A stretch of 15,589 nt of DNA from CAXSBR01 sp964236495 (lineage in GTDB: Bacteria > Actinomycetota > Actinomycetes > Mycobacteriales > Jatrophihabitantaceae), in contig CAXSBR010000041.1 of NCBI GenBank assembly GCA_964236495.1, positions 1 through 15,589 of the forward strand. Direction: 5' to 3'. This document shows positions 6,943-12,569 of the stretch, piece by piece; position 1 is the first letter of the stretch, and each line of letters starts with the position of its first letter. The notes beneath the pieces are model-generated. The model worked only from the letters and a program-made list of their open reading frames with translations. It did no database searches and was not told the DNA's origin. The position numbers and the translations under genes are program-made.

Positions 6943-8288
6943 GGCGTGGCCTTTCCGGCGGCGGCGTCGCGACCAGCGGTCCCATGAGCGGCGGTTTCCC
7001 GGGCCAGAGACACGTCGTGCAAGCCGGCGGCGAGAATCGGGATGGCTTCGTCCACGTCGGCGCGGGTGGTGATCAGCGGCGGAGCAAGCCGAATCACCGC
7101 GGGCTGAACGGCGTTGACGAGCAAGCCGCGAGCGCGGGCGGCGGCCTCCACCTCGCTCGCGACCGGCGCGGTGAGCGCCACCGCCTGCCACAGACCTTGC
7201 CCTCGGACGTGGTCGACCAGCGGATGGTCGAGTGCGTGCAGCCGCTCGGCTAGATGGCTGCCTACCGTCTGCACGTTGGCGAGTAGGCCGTCGTCTTCGA
7301 TGGTGCGCAGGACAGCCAGCGCGGCCGCGCAGGCCACTGGATTACCGCCGAAGGTGCTGGCGTGCTGCCCGGGGCGGAACAGGTCGGCGGCCGGGCCGAA
7401 GGCGATGCAGGCACCGATCGGCAGCCCGCCGCCCAAACCTTTCGCCAGCGTCAGGACGTCAGGTTCGATGCCCAGCGCCGTCGTGGTGAACCACGAGCCG
7501 GTGCGCCCGATCCCGCTCTGCACCTCGTCGACGACGAGCAGTGCGCCGCGCTCGGTGCACAACCGGCGAGCCAACGCCAGATAACCGGGCGTCGGGGCGA
7601 CGATCCCGCCTTCGCCCTGCGTCGTCTCCAGGAACACTGCTGCGGTCTGCAGACCGACGGCTGCCTGCAACGCGTCGTGGTCGCCGTAAGGCACGAATCG
7701 CACGCCGCCGGGCAGCGGCTCGAAAGGCTCGCGTTTGGCCGGCGTCCCGGTGAGCGACAGCGCACCCATCGTGCGGCCGTGGAAGCCCGCCTCACTGGCG
7801 ACGACCTCCAGCCGGCTGCCGTCGGGGTTCGCCGTCCGTCCGTGCCGCCGGGCGAGCTTCAGGGCGGCCTCGTTGGCCTCGGCGCCGCTGTTGGCAAAGA
7901 ACACCCGGCCGGGCCGTCCGAGGAGTTCGACCAGCCGCTCAGCCAGCAGCAGTTCGGGCTCGTGAATGTAGAGGTTCGACGTGTGCATCAGCGCCGCTGC
8001 CTGCTTGGTGATCGCGTCGATGATCGCGGGATGGGCGTGTCCCAGCGACGACACAGCAATGCCGGCGACGAAGTCGAGGTAGCCGTTGCCGTCGACGTCG
8101 GAAACGTGCACGCCCGAGCCCGAAGCCAGCGCCAGCGGCGGAGTGCCGTAGTTGTCCATGAATACGCGCTGCCAGCGCTGCTGGAAGGCTGTGCTGCGCG
8201 TCATCGGCCTCGGACTTCCCGTTTCCGGAGTTCCAAGAGTGGGATCGGCCGGTTTCGCAACGGTCGTGGCGCTGCGCACGGTAGTCAT
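6939..8288 (-). CDS. argD: acetylornithine aminotransferase
   Basis: PLP-dependent class III aminotransferase converting N-acetylglutamate semialdehyde to N-acetylornithine with glutamate; many homologues also serve in lysine synthesis. Motifs are NSGAEANE (133-140), FHGRT (169-173), DEVQSG (254-259, PLP-nitrogen Asp), the Schiff-base lysine K283 in LAKGLGGGLPIGA, and STFGGNP (311-317). At 449 aa it exceeds the usual ~400. About 35 N-terminal and 25 C-terminal residues are low-complexity extensions rich in Ala, Thr and Pro. The ATG at 8288 overlaps the argB stop as ATGA, which favours it; an internal ATG at residue 29 would give a more typical N-terminus. The loop usually seen as EPxQGEGG reads ETTQGEGG here. 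Confidence 0.95.
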   Translation of the reverse strand: MTTVRSATTVAKPADPTLGTPETGSPRPMTRSTAFQQRWQRVFMDNYGTPPLALASGSGVHVSDVDGNGYLDFVAGIAVSSLGHAHPAIIDAITKQAAALMHTSNLYIHEPELLLAERLVELLGRPGRVFFANSGAEANEAALKLARRHGRTANPDGSRLEVVASEAGFHGRTMGALSLTGTPAKREPFEPLPGGVRFVPYGDHDALQAAVGLQTAAVFLETTQGEGGIVAPTPGYLALARRLCTERGALLVVDEVQSGIGRTGSWFTTTALGIEPDVLTLAKGLGGGLPIGACIAFGPAADLFRPGQHASTFGGNPVACAAALAVLRTIEDDGLLANVQTVGSHLAERLHALDHPLVDHVRGQGLWQAVALTAPVASEVEAAARARGLLVNAVQPAVIRLAPPLITTRADVDEAIPILAAGLHDVSLARETAAHGTAGRDAAAGKATP

Positions 8289-9229
8289 ACCGGATCACTG
8301 CTTTCGTCTGCGTACACCATGGTGCCGATGCCTGAGCTGGTGAAAACCTCGACCAGCAGGCTGTGCGGCAGGCGACCGTCGAGGATGTGCGCCCGCGGAA
8401 CGCCGCCGCGCACCGCCGCCGCACAAGCTTCCATCTTGGGAATCATTCCTGCGCTCAGCCCGGGCAGCAGCTTCTCCAACTCCGCGACGGTGAGGCGGTC
8501 CAGCAGGGTGTCGGCGTCGGGCCAGTCGGCGTAGAGGCCCTCGACGTCGGTGAGCACGATCAGCTTCTCCGCCTGCAGCGCCACGGCCAGCGACGCGGCC
8601 GCGGTATCGGCGTTGACGTTGTAGGTCAGGCCGTCCTGGCCGCGAGCAACGGTGGCGACCACCGGAATCCGGCCTGCGTCCAGCAGTGCCCGCACGGTGC
8701 TCGGATCGACCCTGCTGACCTCGCCGACCTGCCCCAGGTCGACAGTTTTGCCGTCGACGACCGTTCCGCGGCGCACCGCGGTGAACAGACCGCCGTCTTC
8801 TCCGGACAACCCGACCGCGTAGGAGCCGTGGTCGTTGATCAGATTGACGACGTCGCTGTTGACCTGGCCGACCAGGACCATCCGCACCACGTCCATCGTC
8901 TCGGCAGTGGTGACGCGCAGCCCGCCGCGGAACTCGCTGGCGATGCCCAGGCGCTGCAGATGCGCGCTGATCTGCGGTCCACCGCCGTGCACCACGACGG
9001 GCAGGATGCCGGCGTACTTGAGGAACACGATGTCCTGCGCAAAGGCTCGGGCCAACTCCGGTGACGTCATCGCGTTGCCGCCGTACTTGATCACGACCGT
9101 CTTGCCGGCGAAACGCTGCAGCCAGGGCAACGCGTCGATTAGCACGCCTGCCTTGTCCAGCGCGGTGCCGATGCTTGCAGCCGCATGCGCCGGCGCTGAC
9201 GAGGCAGCCGGAGCTGAGGACGCGGTCAT
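8285..9229 (-). CDS. argB: acetylglutamate kinase
   Basis: Phosphorylates N-acetylglutamate, the usual arginine feedback-controlled step in organisms using the ArgJ acetyl cycle. The 314-aa amino acid kinase shows the phosphate-binding KYGGNAM (48-54), HGGGPQI (81-87), the substrate-binding segment RGGLRVT (101-107), NVNADTAA (204-211) and the catalytic K265 in MIPKM. The ~35 residues before the kinase core include an amphipathic stretch (about 19-40). In arginine-sensitive NAGKs an N-terminal helix mediates hexamer formation and inhibition, so this enzyme is probably arginine-inhibited (inference). The frame is open far upstream but that part overlaps argJ; the ATG at 9229 forms ATGA with the argJ stop. 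Confidence 0.97.
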   Translation of the reverse strand: MTASSAPAASSAPAHAAASIGTALDKAGVLIDALPWLQRFAGKTVVIKYGGNAMTSPELARAFAQDIVFLKYAGILPVVVHGGGPQISAHLQRLGIASEFRGGLRVTTAETMDVVRMVLVGQVNSDVVNLINDHGSYAVGLSGEDGGLFTAVRRGTVVDGKTVDLGQVGEVSRVDPSTVRALLDAGRIPVVATVARGQDGLTYNVNADTAAASLAVALQAEKLIVLTDVEGLYADWPDADTLLDRLTVAELEKLLPGLSAGMIPKMEACAAAVRGGVPRAHILDGRLPHSLLVEVFTSSGIGTMVYADESSDPV

Positions 9230-10431
9230 GAGGAGTAGGCCGAGTTCTCGTGCACGTAGCCGTGGGACAGGTCGTTGGTGAAGATCGTCGCTGCGTGCCG
9301 GCCGGCATGCAGGTCGACCGAGATGGCGACCGCGCGCGGGCTCAGGTCGACGGTGTGCCCCGGCTCGCCCGGTGCGCCTGCGCGGCAGACCTGGACGCCG
9401 TTCATGGCGACGTTGAGCTGATCTGGATCGAACTGCGCCCGGGTAGTCCCGATGGCGGCCAGCACGCGCCCCCAGTTGGGATCGTTGCCGAACAGGGCGC
9501 ACTTGAGCAGGTTGTTGCGGGCAATGCTGCGGCCCACCTCCACTGCGTCGGCTTCGGTTGCGGCGCCGCTGACGTCGATGCGGACTTCTTTCGTTGCGCC
9601 TTCGGCGTCGGCGAGCAGCTGCGCGGCGAGCTGGGCACAGATGCCGGTGAGCGCGGACGTGAACACGTGCTCGTCCGGGACCTGTCCGGATGCGCCGTTG
9701 GCCAGCAGGACGACGGTGTCGTTGGTGGACATGCACCCGTCGGAATCCAGTCGGTTCAACGTCGTGTCGACCGCGCGGATCAGCGCCCGCTGGGCGACGA
9801 CTGGCTCCATCTGCGCGTCTGTGGTGAGCACGCACAGCATCGTCGCCAGCCCTGGTGCCAGCATGCCCGCACCCTTGACCATTCCGCCGATGGTCCAGCC
9901 CGCCCCGTGCACAACGGCCTGCTTGGCGACCGAGTCAGTGGTGCGGATTGCCTCGGCAGCCTGCAGGCCGGTGCCCGTGTCGAGCCCGGTCGCAGCGTCG
10001 TCGACGCCGGCCAGAAGCTTGTCCATCGGCAACCGGACACCGATCAGGCCGGTGGAACAGACCCCGACCTCGCCGGCGCCGATGCCGAGCCGCTGCGCCA
10101 CCCGCTCCGCCGTGCGGTGGGTGTCGGCGAAGCCTTCGGGCCCGGTGCACGCATTGGCACCACCGGCGTTCAGAACAACAGCCCGAAGACGGCCGTCGGT
10201 CATCACCTGCTGGAACCACTGCACCGGCGCTGCCCTGACCCGGTTGGTGGTGAAGACCGCGGCTGCGGTGTCCGACGGGCCGTCGTTGACGACCAGCGCG
10301 ACGTCCGGCGCGCCCGAGCTCTTCAAGCCTGCAGCGACGCCGGTGGCCCGGAAGCCCGCGGGCACCAAGATCCCGGTCAGCTCGGTTCCGGCCGGTCGGG
10401 ACTGGACGGCAACGTCACCCGACGCGCTCAT
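9226..10431 (-). CDS. argJ: glutamate N-acetyltransferase / ornithine acetyltransferase
   Basis: Moves the acetyl group from N-acetylornithine to glutamate, releasing ornithine and regenerating N-acetylglutamate (the cyclic pathway). The 401-aa product is an Ntn-type self-cleaving enzyme. The cleavage site is seen as A196-T197 within KGAGMLAPGLATML (186-199), with T197 the nucleophile of the beta chain. The oxyanion-hole segment STGLIG (126-131) and the late GNDPNWGRVLAAIG motif are intact. Whether it also uses acetyl-CoA (the bifunctional form) cannot be told from sequence by eye. No argE or argA is in the window, which agrees with acetyl recycling. The start is the ATG at 10431, forming ATGA with the argC stop; the longer open frame upstream lies over argC and is spurious. 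Confidence 0.97.
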   Translation of the reverse strand: MSASGDVAVQSRPAGTELTGILVPAGFRATGVAAGLKSSGAPDVALVVNDGPSDTAAAVFTTNRVRAAPVQWFQQVMTDGRLRAVVLNAGGANACTGPEGFADTHRTAERVAQRLGIGAGEVGVCSTGLIGVRLPMDKLLAGVDDAATGLDTGTGLQAAEAIRTTDSVAKQAVVHGAGWTIGGMVKGAGMLAPGLATMLCVLTTDAQMEPVVAQRALIRAVDTTLNRLDSDGCMSTNDTVVLLANGASGQVPDEHVFTSALTGICAQLAAQLLADAEGATKEVRIDVSGAATEADAVEVGRSIARNNLLKCALFGNDPNWGRVLAAIGTTRAQFDPDQLNVAMNGVQVCRAGAPGEPGHTVDLSPRAVAISVDLHAGRHAATIFTNDLSHGYVHENSAYSS

Positions 10432-11441
10432 GGCGCTATCCCATCGGCGCACAGGCCCGTCGTCTCGTCCAGACCCAGCATCAGGTTGGCGTTCTGAATC
10501 GCTTGCCCGGCCGCACCCTTGATCAGGTTGTCCAGCGCGCTCAAAACGACGATGCGACCGCTGCTGCGGTCGACCGCGGCCTGCAGGTGCACCGAATTGG
10601 AGCCCAGCGTGGCCGCGGTGTGCGGCTGCTGGCCCGCGGGCAGCACGTGCACGAACGGCTCGTCGGCGTAGGCGTCGATGAGCGTTGCCCGCACCTGATT
10701 GGCGTCCAGCGGCCGGGTCGGGCGGGCGGTGACCGTGGCCAAGATTCCCCGCGGCATCGGCGCCAGAACCGGCGTCATCGACAGCGTCGAGGCGCCCGTG
10801 GCCTGCAGGATCTCCGGCACGTGCTGGTGAGCACCGACCTTGTACGGCGACAGGTCGCCCATCACCTCGCTCCCCAACAGGTTGGCCTTGGCCGCTCTGC
10901 CCGCTCCCGACGTGCCGCTGGCAGCGACGACGACGACGTCCTCGGGCTCGGCGAAGCCGGCTGCGATCAGCGGTGCGAGTGCGGTGATGATGGCGACGGC
11001 GTAGCAGCCGGTGTTGGCAACCCGGGTGGCTGCGCCGATCTTCGCCCGCTGGCCGGGCAATTCGGGCAGCCCGTACGTCCACGCTTCGGTGAAAGGGCCG
11101 CCGTAGTAGTCGGCCCAGGCTTGCTCGTCGTGGAGGCGGTGGTCGGCACCGAGGTCGACGATCCGGACTGACTCGGGCAGCTGGGCGGCCAACGGTGCCG
11201 ACGCCCCGTGCGGCAGGGCGAGAAACACCAGCTCGGCGTCGGTGAGAACACCGGGCGTGGTGGGCTGCAGGATCAGATCGGCGATCGAAAGCAACTGTGG
11301 ATGCACGACACCGACCGTTTCACCGGCTTGGGCATGCGCTGTAGCAGCGATCAGTTCCAGGCCGGGGTGCGCGCTGATCAGGCGGAGCAGCTCACCTCCG
11401 GCGTACCCGCTGGCGCCCGCAACGGCAGCTGTAGTTCCCAT
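10428..11441 (-). CDS. argC: N-acetyl-gamma-glutamyl-phosphate reductase
   Basis: NADPH-dependent reduction of N-acetylglutamyl phosphate to the semialdehyde; first gene of the operon. The 337 aa are typical. The nucleotide-binding loop GASGYAG is at 9-15, the catalytic cysteine C146 lies in ANTGCYAVA, GTSGAGR (176-182) follows, and the HQHVPEI segment (205-211) holds the expected catalytic His region. The open frame continues 22 codons upstream, but that extension would run through the operator and -10 element and has no family similarity. The ATG at 11441 has no Shine-Dalgarno and sits exactly 7 nt after a -10-like hexamer, so the mRNA is probably leaderless. The 62-nt gap to the LLM gene holds the control region. 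Confidence 0.96.
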   Translation of the reverse strand: MGTTAAVAGASGYAGGELLRLISAHPGLELIAATAHAQAGETVGVVHPQLLSIADLILQPTTPGVLTDAELVFLALPHGASAPLAAQLPESVRIVDLGADHRLHDEQAWADYYGGPFTEAWTYGLPELPGQRAKIGAATRVANTGCYAVAIITALAPLIAAGFAEPEDVVVVAASGTSGAGRAAKANLLGSEVMGDLSPYKVGAHQHVPEILQATGASTLSMTPVLAPMPRGILATVTARPTRPLDANQVRATLIDAYADEPFVHVLPAGQQPHTAATLGSNSVHLQAAVDRSSGRIVVLSALDNLIKGAAGQAIQNANLMLGLDETTGLCADGIAP

Positions 11442-11477
11442 GCGCACAATTATGCACTCCAGCGCAAATTCATTCAC
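11442..11477 (-). promoter_or_regulatory. tandem ArgR operator (two ARG boxes) of the arg operon
   Basis: Two related 16-bp sites lie directly upstream of argC. The proximal one (11442-11457, minus strand GTGCATAATTGTGCGC) is an imperfect palindrome matching its own complement at 12 of 16 positions. The distal one (11462-11477, GTGAATGAATTTGCGC) matches the proximal at 12 of 16 and contains the TGAAT half-site known from E. coli ARG boxes. Their starts are 20 bp apart, about two helical turns on the same DNA face, as expected for a hexamer bridging paired boxes. The proximal box covers the -10 element, so bound ArgR would block RNA polymerase. Confidence 0.78.
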
Positions 11478-11479
11478 AA
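11449..11479 (-). promoter_or_regulatory. argC promoter, probably giving a leaderless mRNA
   Basis: On the minus strand the -10 hexamer CATAAT (11449-11454) ends 7 nt before the A of the argC ATG (11441), which puts the transcript start at or next to the start codon. A weak -35 candidate TTGTGA (11474-11479) is 19 nt upstream. No AGGAG-like sequence precedes the ATG, which agrees with a leaderless message, a common arrangement in actinobacteria. Confidence 0.65.
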
Positions 11480-11503
11480 TGATGTCCACGCCGGATGCCG
11501 CGG

Positions 11504-12490
11504 TCACGTCAGGGCGGGAACGACTTCCTGAACGAATAGATCGATACCGCTGCGGTCGTAGGCCGCCTCGGCGAAATAGGTCAGTGGGTACGTCATGCCC
11601 AGCGCCTGCAGCTCGCGCAGCTTTGCCACTAGCTGCTCGGGAGTTCCGACCAGCGGCCCGGTGGCGAACAGGGTGTCGATCTCGGCCAGCTTGGTCGCGT
11701 CCAGCAACGGCGCGTAGTGGTCATGAATCCAGGCCAGCCGGTCCTGTACGTCGGCCTGGGACTCGCCGATGACGACGTTGAAGTTGGCCGTCCGCACGAT
11801 CGCGTCAAAGTCCGTGCCCACGTCGCGGCAGTGCCCGGCCAGGATCTCGGACTTGCGCGTGAACGTCTCGGGCGTGGCGTCGAAATTGGTGTACTGCGCG
11901 TACTTCGCCGCCGTGCGCAATGTCTTTTTCTCCCCACCGCCAGCGATCCACAGCGGAATGCCGCCTTCTTGCAGCGGCAGCGGACGGCTGATCGCGCCGT
12001 CCACCTGGTAGTGCCGGCCTTCCAGTGTGGCCGTACCTGTACGCCACAGCTGGGACATTATTTGCACGCCCTCGTCCAACCGTTCCAGCCGTTCACCTGC
12101 CGACGGGAAGCCGTAGCCGTAGGCGCGCCACTCGTGCTCGTACCAACCCGCACCGATGCCCATATCGACCCGACCACCCGAGATGATGTCCACGGTCGCT
12201 GCCACCTTGGCCAGATAGGCCGGGTTGCGGTAGCTCATGCACGTGCACATCTGGCCCAGCCGGACTCGGTTCGTGGCCGCCGCAAAGGCCGCCATCAGCG
12301 TCCACGCCTCGTGCGTGGCTTCCTGCGTGGGCACCGGAACGGTGTGGAAGTGGTCGTAGACCCACAGCGACTCGAACGGCCCTTCCTCGGCGAGCCGCGC
12401 AACTGCGAGCATCGCCTGCCACTGCGCAGCCGGCTCGATGCCGGCCAGATCGAGACGCCAGCCTTGCGGCACGAACAGTCCGAATCGCAT
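11504..12490 (-). CDS. LLM-class F420-dependent oxidoreductase (Rv1855c-like family)
   Basis: Luciferase-like TIM-barrel oxidoreductase of 328 aa, predicted to use coenzyme F420 (possibly FMN); substrate unknown. Conserved stretches are MRFGLFVPQGW (1-11), ESLWVYDHFHTVP (40-52), MCTCMSYRNPAYLAKV (81-96), GRVDMGIGAGWYEHEW (106-121) and PLWIAGGGEKKTLR (179-192). They resemble the group annotated as the Rv1855c family of probable F420-dependent oxidoreductases. I choose the ATG at 12490 over an in-frame GTG three codons earlier: the GTG overlaps a -10-like element, while the ATG has AGGG 8 nt upstream and gives the family's usual N-terminus. It is separated from pheT by 79 nt and from argC by 62 nt, so it is probably a single-gene unit. 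Nothing in the sequence ties its role to tRNA charging or arginine. Confidence 0.87.
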   Translation of the reverse strand: MRFGLFVPQGWRLDLAGIEPAAQWQAMLAVARLAEEGPFESLWVYDHFHTVPVPTQEATHEAWTLMAAFAAATNRVRLGQMCTCMSYRNPAYLAKVAATVDIISGGRVDMGIGAGWYEHEWRAYGYGFPSAGERLERLDEGVQIMSQLWRTGTATLEGRHYQVDGAISRPLPLQEGGIPLWIAGGGEKKTLRTAAKYAQYTNFDATPETFTRKSEILAGHCRDVGTDFDAIVRTANFNVVIGESQADVQDRLAWIHDHYAPLLDATKLAEIDTLFATGPLVGTPEQLVAKLRELQALGMTYPLTYFAEAAYDRSGIDLFVQEVVPALT

Positions 12491-12497
12491 GAGCAGC

Positions 12498-12503
12498 ACC
12501 CTA
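12498..12503 (-). promoter_or_regulatory. candidate -10 element of the LLM oxidoreductase gene
   Basis: TAGGGT on the minus strand ends 7 nt before the ATG at 12490, the same geometry as at argC, and predicts a leaderless transcript. There is no recognisable -35. The AGGG within it could instead act as a Shine-Dalgarno for a message started further upstream, so the two readings compete. Confidence 0.45.
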
Positions 12504-12531
12504 TCGCCGAACCCGGCCTGCCTCGCCGATG

Positions 12532-12549
12532 GCCGGCAACGTGGCCGGC
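12532..12549 (-). terminator. possible terminator hairpin after pheT
   Basis: A 6-bp GCCGGC/GCCGGC stem with a 6-nt loop lies 20 nt past the pheT stop. It has no following T-run, so it is at best a U-less terminator of the kind discussed for actinobacteria, and it may be chance in GC-rich DNA. Confidence 0.28.
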
Positions 12550-12569
12550 GTCGGATTCAGCGTTCGGAG

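Noticed and set aside
6943..7191. N-terminal extension of argF by 83 codons
   Set aside because: Arg/Gly-rich noise overlapping argD; the ATG at 6942 forms the ATGA junction and gives a normal OTCase length.
7362..8534. Plus-strand open frame (390 aa) across argD and argB
   Set aside because: Crosses the antisense of two intact genes and has no recognisable domain.
9230..9835. N-terminal extension of argB by about 200 codons
   Set aside because: Lies wholly within argJ in another frame; ATGA at 9229 marks the true start.
9250..10497. Plus-strand open frames (415 and 356 aa) opposite argJ
   Set aside because: Antisense shadows of argJ; both lack any motif.
10432..11082. N-terminal extension of argJ by about 217 codons
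   Set aside because: Lies within argC in another frame and has no similarity to ArgJ.
11442..11507. N-terminal extension of argC by 22 codons
   Set aside because: Would translate the operator and -10 region and is unlike ArgC N-termini.
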